DNA from: Fusobacterium sp. FSA-380-WT-3A
GTDB lineage: Bacteria > Fusobacteriota > Fusobacteriia > Fusobacteriales > Fusobacteriaceae
Direction: 5' to 3'
Assembly: GCF_012843705.1 (NCBI RefSeq)
Contig: NZ_JABAFQ010000015.1
Location: forward strand, 1-46,576
DNA length: 46,576 nucleotides
In this document: positions 35,039 to 43,519 of the stretch, piece by piece
How the letters are laid out: each line of letters opens with the position of its first letter
Position numbering within the stretch: position 1 is the first letter of the stretch
Program-made: the position numbers and the translations under genes
Notes under the pieces: generated by a model
Databases searched by the model: none
What the model saw: the letters and a program-made list of their open reading frames with translations, nothing else
Told to the model about the DNA's origin: nothing

Positions 35039-36166
35039 GTGATAGAATTTAAAAATATAACAAAAAATTTTAAAGGAAACCAAGTTTTAAAAGGGATTAA
35101 TTTAAAAATAGAAACAGGTGAATTTGTTGCTATAATTGGAGAAAGTGGTTGTGGAAAAACAACTCTTTTAAAAATGATTAATCTCTTGATTGAACCATCT
35201 TCTGGAGAAATATTGATAGATAATGAAGACATAACAAAATATAACGTTATAGACCTTAGAAGAAGAATAGGATATGTTATACAACAAACAGGATTATTTC
35301 CTCATATGACTATAAAAGAAAATATAGAAATAATTCCAAAACTTCAAAAGGTTGATAAAAAAATATTAGATGAAAAAACAAATAATACAATGAGTATGGT
35401 GGGATTAGATCCTGAAAAATATCTAAATAGATATCCAACAGAATTAAGTGGAGGGCAACAACAAAGAGTAGGAGTAGCTAGAGCTTTTGTAACTGACCCA
35501 GAAATTATTTTAATGGATGAACCTTTTTCAGCATTAGATCCTATTACAAGGTCAGATTTACAAGATGAACTTGTAAGTTTACATTCAAATTTAAAAAAGA
35601 CTATAGTATTTGTAACTCATGATATGGACGAAGCTGTAAAAGTAGCAGATAAAATATGTATTATGAAAAATGGAAAAATCTTACAATATGATACTCCAGA
35701 AAATATTTTAAAAAATCCTGTTGATGATTATGTTTCTAATTTTGTTGGAAAAAATAGAATTTGGGCTTCTCCTGAATTTATAAAAGTTAGAGACATTATG
35801 ATAGAAAGACCAATTACTACTACAAAAAATTCTACTATAATTCAATGTATGGAAAAAATGCGTCAAAATAAAATTGATAGCCTTCCTATTATTGATATAA
35901 AAACTAGAAAGATATTAGGAATTGTAAAACCAAAAGATATTAGAAGGCAAGAAGATAGAACTTTAAGAGCTGAAACTGTTATGGAGAAAGAATTTCCAAA
36001 ATTACATTTAGATGAAAATATAATATCAGCTTTAAAAATAGTCAATGAAAGTCATTCTTCAGCAGTACCAGTTGTAGATGATGATGGAATACTAAGAGGA
36101 TTAATAACTAAAAGTAGTTTAGTTACTACTCTTAGTCAACAATATATAGATGTAGAGGTGGACTAA
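35039..36166 (+). CDS. Glycine betaine/choline-type ABC transporter ATPase with CBS domains
   Basis: This is an OpuCA/ProV-like ATPase. Walker A GESGCGKTT lies at 34-42, the signature is LSGGQQQRVGVARA, Walker B is IILMDEPFSALDP, and the switch histidine is in VTHDMDEA. Two CBS domains occupy about 250-370; in OpuA such domains sense ionic strength or nucleotides. The start is GTG 35039, with AAGGAG (35024-35029) 9 bases upstream; the longer frame from 34991 adds residues lying in the ribosome-site region. It has 375 aa. It is followed after one base by the permease/receptor gene. Confidence 0.9.
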   Translation: MIEFKNITKNFKGNQVLKGINLKIETGEFVAIIGESGCGKTTLLKMINLLIEPSSGEILIDNEDITKYNVIDLRRRIGYVIQQTGLFPHMTIKENIEIIPKLQKVDKKILDEKTNNTMSMVGLDPEKYLNRYPTELSGGQQQRVGVARAFVTDPEIILMDEPFSALDPITRSDLQDELVSLHSNLKKTIVFVTHDMDEAVKVADKICIMKNGKILQYDTPENILKNPVDDYVSNFVGKNRIWASPEFIKVRDIMIERPITTTKNSTIIQCMEKMRQNKIDSLPIIDIKTRKILGIVKPKDIRRQEDRTLRAETVMEKEFPKLHLDENIISALKIVNESHSSAVPVVDDDGILRGLITKSSLVTTLSQQYIDVEVD

Positions 36167-36167
36167 T

Positions 36168-37724
36168 ATGAATTTTATACAGTATATAATTAATAATCAA
36201 GAACAGGTGACAAAACTCTTATTAGAACATATTTATTTAACATTAATTTCTGTAGGATTAGCAGTCTTAATTGGAGTACCAATAGGAATATTAATTTCTT
36301 ATGTGAAATCTTTAAATAAACCTATATTAGGAATAGCAAATATAATGCAAGCTATACCTAGTATGGCACTGTTAGGATTCATGATACCATTTTTAGGGAT
36401 AGGAACTGTACCAGCAGTTACAGCTGTAGTTCTTTATTCTTTACTTCCTATTATAAAAAATACATATATAGGGATAGATAATATAAATCCTCAAACTATT
36501 GAGGCAGCTAAAGGGATAGGACTTACAAAATCTCAAATACTTGTAAAAATACAAATTCCACTAGCTTTACCTGTTATAATGGCTGGTGTAAGAATATCAG
36601 CAGTTACAGCTGTAGGATTTATGACAGTAGCTGCTTTTATAGGAGCTGGTGGACTTGGTTTTTTAGTATTTTCAGGAATAAGACTTATAGATAATGCTCA
36701 AATTTTAGCTGGAGCAGTGCCAGCATGTTTATTGGCTTTAACTGTAGATTTTATAGCAGCTACAATAGAAAAATTAGTTACTCCTATCAGTTTACAAAAA
36801 AATGTAACTAAGAAAGATAGAAAAAGACAAAAATTTATTCTTGGAATTTTTGGAATTATAATAACCTTACTTTTAGGAAATAGTTTGTTAAAAAATACAG
36901 GAGTATCAGAAAAAATTATTGTAATAGGGTCTAAGGATTATACAGAACAACAAATAGTAGGAAATTTAATGTCAGAAATGATAGAAAAAAATACTGACAT
37001 TAAAGTAGAAAGAAAAATGGCATTAGGTGGAGGTCAAATTTGTTATTCAGCTATACAAACAGGAGAAATTGATTTATATATGGAATATTCAGGAGTAGCC
37101 TATGTAAATTATTTTAATCATCCAGCTACAAATGATTTAAGAAAAATATATGATACTTTAAAAAAAGATTTTAAAGAAAAAAATAATATAGAAATATTTA
37201 AAGAGATGACATTTAATAATACATATACTCTTAGTGTTACAGAAGAAACAGCTAAGAGATATAATCTTGAAAAAATAAGCGATTTAGTTAATATAGCTCC
37301 TAAATTAAAATCAGGAACTAGTTTTGAATTTATGAATAGAGAAGATGGATTAGTCGGAATGGAAAAAGTATATGGATTGAGATTTGGAGAAAAAATAGCA
37401 ATAGATGGGTCTCCTAAATACATAGCTCTTTTAAATAAAAATGTTGATGTAATTGATGCTTTTTCAACAGATGGATTATTAAAGAAATTTAATCTTAAAG
37501 TATTAGAAGATGATAGAAACTTTTTTCCACCATATAATGGGATACCTTTAGTTAGAACTGAAATTTATGAAAAATATCCAGAAATTCAACCTTTATTGGA
37601 AAAATTAGGAACAGCTTTAACGAATGAGGTTATGATAGAATTAAATTATAGAGTTGATGAATTAGGAGAAAAACCAGAAGATGTTGCAAGAGATTTCTTG
37701 TTAAAAAATGGTTTTATAAAATAA
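36168..37724 (+). CDS. Fused permease and substrate-binding protein of the betaine/choline ABC transporter
   Basis: Residues 1 to ~215 form a membrane permease with the EAA loop EAAKGIGLTKSQILVKIQIP, which docks to the ATPase. A further hydrophobic segment (about 222-242) anchors the C-terminal receptor domain (about 250-518) outside the membrane. The receptor begins IIVIGSKDYTEQQIVGNLM and has LYMEYSGVAYVNYF, as in OpuBC/OpuCC/OpuF proteins for betaine, choline or carnitine. Fusion makes a two-gene importer. It has 518 aa. Osmoprotection or methylamine nutrition are both possible. Exact ligand not assigned. Confidence 0.88.
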   Translation: MNFIQYIINNQEQVTKLLLEHIYLTLISVGLAVLIGVPIGILISYVKSLNKPILGIANIMQAIPSMALLGFMIPFLGIGTVPAVTAVVLYSLLPIIKNTYIGIDNINPQTIEAAKGIGLTKSQILVKIQIPLALPVIMAGVRISAVTAVGFMTVAAFIGAGGLGFLVFSGIRLIDNAQILAGAVPACLLALTVDFIAATIEKLVTPISLQKNVTKKDRKRQKFILGIFGIIITLLLGNSLLKNTGVSEKIIVIGSKDYTEQQIVGNLMSEMIEKNTDIKVERKMALGGGQICYSAIQTGEIDLYMEYSGVAYVNYFNHPATNDLRKIYDTLKKDFKEKNNIEIFKEMTFNNTYTLSVTEETAKRYNLEKISDLVNIAPKLKSGTSFEFMNREDGLVGMEKVYGLRFGEKIAIDGSPKYIALLNKNVDVIDAFSTDGLLKKFNLKVLEDDRNFFPPYNGIPLVRTEIYEKYPEIQPLLEKLGTALTNEVMIELNYRVDELGEKPEDVARDFLLKNGFIK

Positions 37725-37739
37725 AAGAGGTTACAATTT

Positions 37740-38729
37740 ATGGTAGAATTAATTTATGAAAATCCAAAAATTTATAGAATTTTTGTTCCTCTTCCTGAAA
37801 ATCCTCTTAAACTTTTAAATTCTTATGTAATCATAACTGAAAATAGAAATTTAATTATTGATACTGGATTTAAAAGAGAAGAATGTTTAAAAGCTTTATT
37901 AGGAGGTTTAAAGGAACTAAAGCTTGAACTAGAGAAAACAGATATATTTTTAACTCATCTTCATTCAGACCACTGTGGATTAATTAATAAATTAACAACA
38001 GATAATAATAAAGTTTATATGAGTGAAATTGATTATGATTATCTTATAGGAAATTTAATAGGAGATAATTGGAAAAAAATAGAAGAGAGATTTAAAGAAG
38101 AAGGATTTCCAAATGACATAGCTTTTAGATTGAAAGAGAGTAATCATGCTAAAAGATTTGCTCCTGATAAAATCTTTGAAGTTATAAAATTAAAAAATGA
38201 GGATAAAATACAAATAGGAGATACAGAATTAATAGGGATTCACACTCCAGGACATACTCCAGGTCATATGTGTCTTTATATTCCAAAAGAAAAAATTCTT
38301 TTTTCAGGAGACCATGTTCTTTTTGATATAACTCCTAATATAACTTCATGGTTAGAGAAAAAAGATTCTTTAGGGGATTATATTGAAAGTTTAAAAAAGA
38401 TAAAAAAATTAGATATAAAAACTACATTTCCAGGACACAGAGAAATAGGAATTTCTATATATGATAGAATTGATAGTATTTTAAATCACCATAAAGAAAG
38501 GTTAGAGGAATTATTAGAGGTCCTTTCTAAAAAAGATTCTCAAACAGCCTATGAGATAGCTTCTCAAATGACATGGAATACCAGAGGAAAAGGTTGGAAT
38601 GAATTTCCTGATAATCAAAAATGGTTTGCTACAGGAGAAACTATGTCACATTTAGATTATTTATATTGTAGAAATAAGATAGAAAAAATTTTAGATAAAG
38701 ATAATTTTTATAAGTATTCTATAAAATAA
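37740..38729 (+). CDS. Metallo-beta-lactamase-fold hydrolase
   Basis: The zinc motif THLHSDHCGL (HxHxDH) is followed by GIHTPGHTPGHMCLY, the metal-bridging aspartate in LFSGDHVLFD and a final histidine in FPGHRE. This is a glyoxalase II-like/RNase Z-type MBL fold. The C-terminal ~90 residues (LNHHKERLEELLEVLSKK onward) form an extra helical domain seen in larger MBL hydrolases of the thioesterase type. It has 329 aa. AGAGG precedes the ATG; it lies 15 bases after the ABC gene and probably belongs to its operon. Substrate unknown. Confidence 0.85.
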   Translation: MVELIYENPKIYRIFVPLPENPLKLLNSYVIITENRNLIIDTGFKREECLKALLGGLKELKLELEKTDIFLTHLHSDHCGLINKLTTDNNKVYMSEIDYDYLIGNLIGDNWKKIEERFKEEGFPNDIAFRLKESNHAKRFAPDKIFEVIKLKNEDKIQIGDTELIGIHTPGHTPGHMCLYIPKEKILFSGDHVLFDITPNITSWLEKKDSLGDYIESLKKIKKLDIKTTFPGHREIGISIYDRIDSILNHHKERLEELLEVLSKKDSQTAYEIASQMTWNTRGKGWNEFPDNQKWFATGETMSHLDYLYCRNKIEKILDKDNFYKYSIK

Positions 38730-38732
38730 TAA

Positions 38733-38774
38733 AAAAAGCTAGATAGATTAAATTATTAATTTATCTAGCTTTTT
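38733..38774. terminator. Bidirectional terminator
   Basis: AAAAAGCTAGATA (38733-38745) pairs perfectly with TATCTAGCTTTTT (38762-38774), with A and T tracts on the two sides. It serves the MBL hydrolase and the convergent RpiR gene. Confidence 0.88.
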
Positions 38775-38782
38775 ATTTTTAA

Positions 38783-39652
38783 CTATGCTTTAGCATCCCA
38801 CATAAATACATCATATGTATCTAAATTTTTTTCTAAAGTTTTTATATTTTCGGTAGCTTCATCAACTATAACTTTTCCCAATTCATTAGCTATGGACTCA
38901 ACAATAAACATTGAAGGCAAATTTACTAATGTACTATTGACAGAATTTGTATCTATAACAACATCTGCATACCTAGCTATAGGATTTAAAGTTGTATTAG
39001 TTATTAATATTATAGGAACATTTCTTTCTTTAAAAATACCAGCTATTTCAATAGTTCTTTTTGTACATGGCCATATAGAAAATACAACTAAAACATCTTC
39101 TTGCTTTGCTCTTAAAGCTTTATCAAATAAAAATTCACTCTCATTACTTAATTGACGAACTTTAGGATAAAATCTTTCAACTATATACTCAAAGTATAGA
39201 GCTACAGCTTTAGAGGAACGTAAGCCTAATACATTTATATTTTGACTATTAATCATTAATTCTACAGCTTTAGATATTTCTTCAACATTTTTAGGAGTAA
39301 TAAAATTTTCTATAGTATGAATGGCTTCGTAGCAAGTTTTTGTAAGTATATCAGTATTAGAACTATTTACTATATTTTTAAATCCTTCCTTTATATTACT
39401 ATAAGAGGTTGTTTTATTTTTTAAAGAATAATCTAATACATCATGTTTAAAATCACTATAATTTTCATAATGTAGCAACTTCATTAGACGCATTACAGTT
39501 GTTGTTCCTACTCCAGAAGCTTCTGCTAATTCAGCTACTGTCATCATTCCAACTTCTGTGTATTTTAGAACTATAAAATCACATAACATTCTTTGTTTTT
39601 TAGGTAAAACATCTTTTACCCTCATTATTTCATTTATTATATTTTTTTCCAT
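38783..39652 (-). CDS. RpiR family transcriptional regulator (HTH-SIS)
   Basis: The N-terminal helix-turn-helix (about 1-75: LPKKQRMLCDFIV, then MTVAELAEASGVGTTTVMRL) is an RpiR domain. The C-terminal SIS domain (about 115-270: INVLGLRSSKAVALYFEYIV, VLVVFSIWPCTKRTIEIAG, ILITNT) usually binds a phosphosugar, though ligands vary. It has 289 aa. It is read from a strong promoter with a perfect dyad in its leader, suggesting autoregulation. It sits beside the hydrolase/transporter cluster and is the obvious candidate regulator, but this is inference. GGTGGGAG precedes the ATG. Confidence 0.88.
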   Translation of the reverse strand: MEKNIINEIMRVKDVLPKKQRMLCDFIVLKYTEVGMMTVAELAEASGVGTTTVMRLMKLLHYENYSDFKHDVLDYSLKNKTTSYSNIKEGFKNIVNSSNTDILTKTCYEAIHTIENFITPKNVEEISKAVELMINSQNINVLGLRSSKAVALYFEYIVERFYPKVRQLSNESEFLFDKALRAKQEDVLVVFSIWPCTKRTIEIAGIFKERNVPIILITNTTLNPIARYADVVIDTNSVNSTLVNLPSMFIVESIANELGKVIVDEATENIKTLEKNLDTYDVFMWDAKA

Positions 39653-39665
39653 ACTCCCACCTTGC

Positions 39666-39686
39666 TAATTAAATTTCATTTAATTA
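39666..39686. promoter_or_regulatory. Candidate RpiR operator (perfect 9-3-9 inverted repeat)
   Basis: TAATTAAAT (39666-39674) and ATTTAATTA (39678-39686) around TTC. It lies just downstream of the rpiR -10 box, close to the transcription start, where a repressor would block its own gene. Confidence 0.5.
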
Positions 39687-39687
39687 A

Positions 39688-39716
39688 AGTATAACAAAAA
39701 AATTTTTTTAAGTCAA
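39688..39716 (-). promoter_or_regulatory. Promoter of the RpiR gene
   Basis: On the minus strand TTGACT (39711-39716), a 17-base spacer containing A7T7 (39696-39709) and TATACT (39688-39693). Confidence 0.7.
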
Positions 39717-39757
39717 AATAATATAAAAATATTATTTTTTATATGAAAATATTAAAA

Positions 39758-39790
39758 TGAAAAAACTACCTCTTAATTAGAGGTAGTTTT
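39758..39790 (-). terminator. Terminator of the alpha/beta-hydrolase-fold gene
   Basis: AAAACTACCTCT (39762-39773) pairs perfectly with AGAGGTAGTTTT (39779-39790). On the minus strand a T run follows. Confidence 0.85.
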
Positions 39791-39849
39791 TTCAGGGTAT
39801 TTTTAAGTTAACATATATCAAAAATTTAATTAGATGAACTTATAATTTG

Positions 39850-40776
39850 TTAGATAAATTTAGCAAAGAAAGCTGATAAAGCATCCATTAATCCTACTAA
39901 TTTAGGATCATTGTCAAACATCCATTCATTATGTTTTCCTTCTACAAAATATAGTTCTTTTGGTCCATTTGCTAATCTATAAGCTTCTTCTGCTTCTATT
40001 TTGTCATGTAATTCGTTATATTTTCCATGTCCTACAAATACTCCACACTCTAATTTAGATAGTGCGTATTCAACATTGAATCTAAAGAAAGAATCTCCAA
40101 TTGCTGTTGACATTGGTGTTGGGAATGACTCTCCAGCATCTTCATCAGCTTTTCCTCCCACTCCTCCATTTAATTTTTTTAATGTACTATCTATATAGAA
40201 ATCTCCTGATTCTTCAATATTTGGATATACTATATATGGATGTCTTAATACAATATCTCCAGTAGTAGCTCTAGTTATTTTATCTTGTTCTAATAATTCT
40301 AATGATCTATGGTATTTATCATTTCCCATTCCCATTCTCATCCAACGATCTCCGTCAACAAAAGAGTTTAAAGTAGCTACAACTTTTACAGTTTCTTTTT
40401 CTCTTCTAGCTGCTTCAATGCATACAGCTCCTCCAACTCCCCATCCAATTAATCCTATTTTATTTCTATCTACTTCAGGTTGAGCTTTTAAGAAGTTAAT
40501 AGCAGCACATACATCCTCTACTTCTCTTTCTAGAGTTGTATATTTAGTTAATCCTTCAGATGGTTTGAATCCTCTGTAATCAAATCCCATACATACATAT
40601 CCTCTTTTAGTTAAATCTCTAGCGAACATTGCTGGATATACTATGTTTAATCCTGTCCATCCTGAGTTAGCGATTACTGTAGGTCTTTTTTCTCCTTCTT
40701 TATAATCATCTGGTAGATAAATAGTTCCTATTAATTTATCTCCTTCACTGTAAAATACAACTTCTCTTTGTTTCAT
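39850..40776 (-). CDS. Alpha/beta-hydrolase-fold protein with altered catalytic residues
   Basis: The fold is clear from GYVCMGFDYRGFKPSEG and the nucleophile-elbow region NKIGLIGWGVGGAVCIEAA, close to the DLH/acetyl-xylan-esterase group. The elbow reads G-W-G-V-G, so the usual Ser/Cys nucleophile is glycine (G113). The acid position near 254 reads KYNEL where HGxxDxxxP is expected. A histidine remains (H282 in EGKHNEW). It may be a pseudoenzyme or use other chemistry. It has 308 aa. It carries a consensus promoter and more GCA, CTT and ATC codons than its neighbours, hinting at high expression. AGGAGG precedes the ATG. Confidence 0.8.
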   Translation of the reverse strand: MKQREVVFYSEGDKLIGTIYLPDDYKEGEKRPTVIANSGWTGLNIVYPAMFARDLTKRGYVCMGFDYRGFKPSEGLTKYTTLEREVEDVCAAINFLKAQPEVDRNKIGLIGWGVGGAVCIEAARREKETVKVVATLNSFVDGDRWMRMGMGNDKYHRSLELLEQDKITRATTGDIVLRHPYIVYPNIEESGDFYIDSTLKKLNGGVGGKADEDAGESFPTPMSTAIGDSFFRFNVEYALSKLECGVFVGHGKYNELHDKIEAEEAYRLANGPKELYFVEGKHNEWMFDNDPKLVGLMDALSAFFAKFI

Positions 40777-40842
40777 TTTACTTCCTCCTGTTTGATTTTA
40801 TATTTACTATGTTTTATTTTTTATCTTTATCTTTATGTCATA

Positions 40843-40871
40843 ATTATATATCAACTTTTTCTTTTTGTCAA
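40843..40871 (-). promoter_or_regulatory. Consensus promoter of the alpha/beta-hydrolase-fold gene
   Basis: On the minus strand TTGACA (40866-40871), a 17-base spacer and TATAAT (40843-40848), a perfect match. The palindrome T7A7 (40875-40888) lies just upstream of the -35. Confidence 0.85.
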
Positions 40872-40965
40872 CCATTTTTTTAAAAAAAGTTTATTTATTC
40901 TTTTTTTGATAAAAAATATATTTTTTTTAATAATAATATAAAAAATTAATCTTTATTATGGTAAA

Positions 40966-41733
40966 TTATTTTATAAAAATATTAATACAAATACCTACTA
41001 TTGTAAGAAATGATATTAGAATAAAAATTACTTTTATAAATTTTACCCCTTTTGATATAGCATATTTTGCTCCTAATTGTCCACCTAAAAACATTAATAT
41101 TCCCATTGGTATAGAATAAAGATAATTAATTTTTCCTAAATATATAAATGATAATAAACCAGAAAAAGTAGATATAAAACTAATAATTTTAGCATTAGCA
41201 GAAGCTGTAACAAAATCATATTTGTAAATTTTTATAAACATAAGCATCATTAGTCCACCACTACCAGGACCAAAAAATCCAGAATAAAAGGCTAATATAA
41301 AAGACCAAAAAGTTCCAAGAAAATTTATTTTTTTATTTATTTTAATAAATTCGTTTTTTAGTCCTAGATTTTTATTTAATAGAGTGTAAATTAATGTAAA
41401 AATTAATAAAATTAATACAATATATTCTAAAATATCTTCTTTTATTAAAGTTGCAGTTTTTGCTCCTAATATTCCACCAATAAAGGAAATGATTATTGGA
41501 TATTTTAAAATTTTTAGATTAATTTTTCCTAATAATATGTATTTTAAACTACTTCCTAAACATCCAAAAGTTACAGCGAATTTATTTGAACCTAAAGCAT
41601 AATGTAAAGGTATTCCAGATATCATATATGCTGGTAAACTTATAACTCCACCTCCACCTGCAATAGCATCTATAAAAGCAGCTAAGAAACAAGAGAAACT
41701 TAAAAAAATAAAAATATTTAAATCAAATTCCAT
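40966..41733 (-). CDS. TSUP (TauE/SafE) family permease
   Basis: The 255-aa membrane protein has about eight hydrophobic segments. AAFIDAIAGGGGVISLPAYM near the N-terminus and its second-half repeat FYSGFFGPGSGGLMMLMF are the paired TauE/SafE motifs. Family members export or import sulfite, sulfoacetate, taurine-derived or other organic anions. AGGAGG (41739-41744) precedes the ATG. A terminator lies immediately upstream of this ribosome site, so expression either relies on read-through from the GltS-like gene or on a promoter I cannot identify. Substrate unknown. Confidence 0.88.
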   Translation of the reverse strand: MEFDLNIFIFLSFSCFLAAFIDAIAGGGGVISLPAYMISGIPLHYALGSNKFAVTFGCLGSSLKYILLGKINLKILKYPIIISFIGGILGAKTATLIKEDILEYIVLILLIFTLIYTLLNKNLGLKNEFIKINKKINFLGTFWSFILAFYSGFFGPGSGGLMMLMFIKIYKYDFVTASANAKIISFISTFSGLLSFIYLGKINYLYSIPMGILMFLGGQLGAKYAISKGVKFIKVIFILISFLTIVGICINIFIK

Positions 41734-41744
41734 TAAAGCCTCCT

Positions 41745-41780
41745 AAAAAAATAATCCTCTAATATTAACTAGAGGATTAT
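41745..41780 (-). terminator. Terminator between the GltS-like and TSUP genes
   Basis: ATAATCCTCTA (41751-41761) pairs perfectly with TAGAGGATTAT (41770-41780), with a T run on the minus strand (plus-strand A6 at 41745-41750). It ends directly beside the TSUP ribosome site. Confidence 0.8.
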
Positions 41781-41805
41781 TTTTAATATAAATTTTATAA
41801 TATAC

Positions 41806-43191
41806 TTATTTTTTTCCTATAATTTCTGCTTCACCAGGTCTTAAAGCATCCATTGGCAAATTATAAGAACCATATTTAATTTTACATAATAGTAACATTC
41901 CTACAGCTATTGCAGTTAGTATTATTCCTATAGGAATGACTCCTATAGATACACAAAACACAGGAACCATTGTTATTAAGAATAATTCAATGATTGATTG
42001 TAGAGTATATGCAGTTCCAAAATCATCTAATGTACCACTCTTCATTTCAGGGTCTACTATTCTTAGTAAAGTGACTCCCACTGCTACAACTCCAGTTATA
42101 TATCCAAAAATAAATATAGATCTTTCAAACCAGAAATTTCTAAATAACTTTCTAGCAACATAGAATACTAAAATTATAGGCCAACCAGTACCTATTATAC
42201 ATAAAACTAATATAGGCCCTATAAAATCTAAAACTACTGATACCTGAATTGTTGCTACCCCAAAAGCAACTAAATAATCTGTTACCCCACTTCCTATTCT
42301 ATCAATAACTCTTTTATCTACATATGAACCGTAACCTATTTTATTTAATAATGCTTGGATAAATACTCCAACTAACATAGCTACACACATTAAAGGAACT
42401 TCTATATTTGGAAAATATTGTTTATAAAAACTATAAATTGCAAATCCGATTCCTGTTGTCATAAGTATAAGGCCAATATGCCAAGCTAATGGGTCCATTG
42501 CCATTGGATGTACTGTTTCATCCCCCATTGTTTGTCTTTTTTCAACTGGAATCATACCTGTTTTACATTCTTCTGGAAGAGAACCAATACTTTCTATCAA
42601 TTTAGTAGCTCTTTTTCTAGTTGCATAGTTTATACAAATTATTCCTCCAAATATTCCAACTAATAATCCAATAGTAGCAAATGTCTGTCCTATTACTACT
42701 CCATCAGTTCTGTTTAATAGAGTATTTAATGTTCCACCTATAGCAGCTGCATAACCATGTCCCCCCATAAATCCTGATGGTAAAAGAATTGCTATTTCAG
42801 TAAAAACACTTGGGAAAAAAACTTTCATTAGGATACCACCCAATAAACAAGCTAGTCCAAAACACATAAATTCACTTGACATATTTATTAAGAATGTATC
42901 TCCAACTTTATGGACAGTTTCTTTTAAATTAAATTTTTCCTGTTTTCCTAAAAATATTCCAGCAAATAAAACACAAACTAATAAATAAGCGTAAGAACCT
43001 GTTTGAGAACTAAAAGGTAGAATATTTAAGAATTGTGGACCCCCAAATAATCCTAAAAAACCAGCAACCAATGATGATGGAATGTAGTAATTTTGTAAAA
43101 ATTTAATTTTACTTCTCATCATTTGAGCTATGAATAATAAACCTGACATAATACAAAAATCTAATAACATTGACCATGCTGTAAACTGCAT
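41806..43191 (-). CDS. GltS-like sodium/carboxylate symporter
   Basis: The 461-aa integral membrane protein resembles the sodium:glutamate symporter family: LLFIAQMMRSKIKFLQNYYIPSSL near the N-terminus, then LLPSGFMGGHGYAAAIGGTL with the glycine-rich hairpin, and a repeated second half (VAFGVATIQVSVVLDF). At least ten hydrophobic helices are seen. Residues ~200-230 form a soluble loop. True GltS is about 400 aa and takes up glutamate; this longer member may carry a different amino or dicarboxylic acid. AAGGAGG precedes the ATG, and a consensus promoter lies 105 bases upstream. Confidence 0.8.
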   Translation of the reverse strand: MQFTAWSMLLDFCIMSGLLFIAQMMRSKIKFLQNYYIPSSLVAGFLGLFGGPQFLNILPFSSQTGSYAYLLVCVLFAGIFLGKQEKFNLKETVHKVGDTFLINMSSEFMCFGLACLLGGILMKVFFPSVFTEIAILLPSGFMGGHGYAAAIGGTLNTLLNRTDGVVIGQTFATIGLLVGIFGGIICINYATRKRATKLIESIGSLPEECKTGMIPVEKRQTMGDETVHPMAMDPLAWHIGLILMTTGIGFAIYSFYKQYFPNIEVPLMCVAMLVGVFIQALLNKIGYGSYVDKRVIDRIGSGVTDYLVAFGVATIQVSVVLDFIGPILVLCIIGTGWPIILVFYVARKLFRNFWFERSIFIFGYITGVVAVGVTLLRIVDPEMKSGTLDDFGTAYTLQSIIELFLITMVPVFCVSIGVIPIGIILTAIAVGMLLLCKIKYGSYNLPMDALRPGEAEIIGKK

Positions 43192-43295
43192 ATTTTCACC
43201 CTCCTTATTATTAATATTTTTAAAGTTTGATATTAAAGTTTTAAAAACATAATAAGTCTTTTTTGTACAAAATTAAGACAAAATTTTATAGTGAT

Positions 43296-43324
43296 ATTAT
43301 ACATTAAAAAAAGAATAAAGTCAA
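43296..43324 (-). promoter_or_regulatory. Promoter of the GltS-like gene
   Basis: On the minus strand TTGACT (43319-43324), a 17-base spacer and TATAAT (43296-43301). The palindrome T6A6 (43330-43341) lies just upstream of the -35. Confidence 0.8.
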
Positions 43325-43444
43325 CCGTATTTTTTAAAAAAGAATTTAAATTTCTTTTTTTAAGATACAAAATAAACTTTTAAAATGATTAAAACAAAAA
43401 TATATGATATAAAAAAATAAAAAAGAAAAAAATATGCTTTTAAT

Positions 43445-43491
43445 AAAAAAAAGGTACAAAATTAACTTTTATAAATTGTTAATTTTATACC
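43445..43491 (-). terminator. Terminator of the BCCT transporter gene
   Basis: GGTACAAAATTAAC (43453-43466) pairs with GTTAATTTTATACC (43478-43491) with one mismatch and an 11-base loop. On the minus strand a T run follows. Confidence 0.8.
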
Positions 43492-43519
43492 TTTTTTATT
43501 TTTTATAATTTTTTAACTA

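Larger units (their letters stand above)
43192..43519. other. Intergenic region with promoter, dyads and terminator
   Basis: This 328-base gap holds the GltS-like promoter (43296-43324). An AT-rich dyad upstream of it pairs AAAAAAGAA (43336-43344) with TTCTTTTTT (43352-43360). The terminator of the BCCT gene occupies 43445-43491. No open reading frame or RNA gene was seen in the rest, which is almost pure A/T. Confidence 0.7.
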
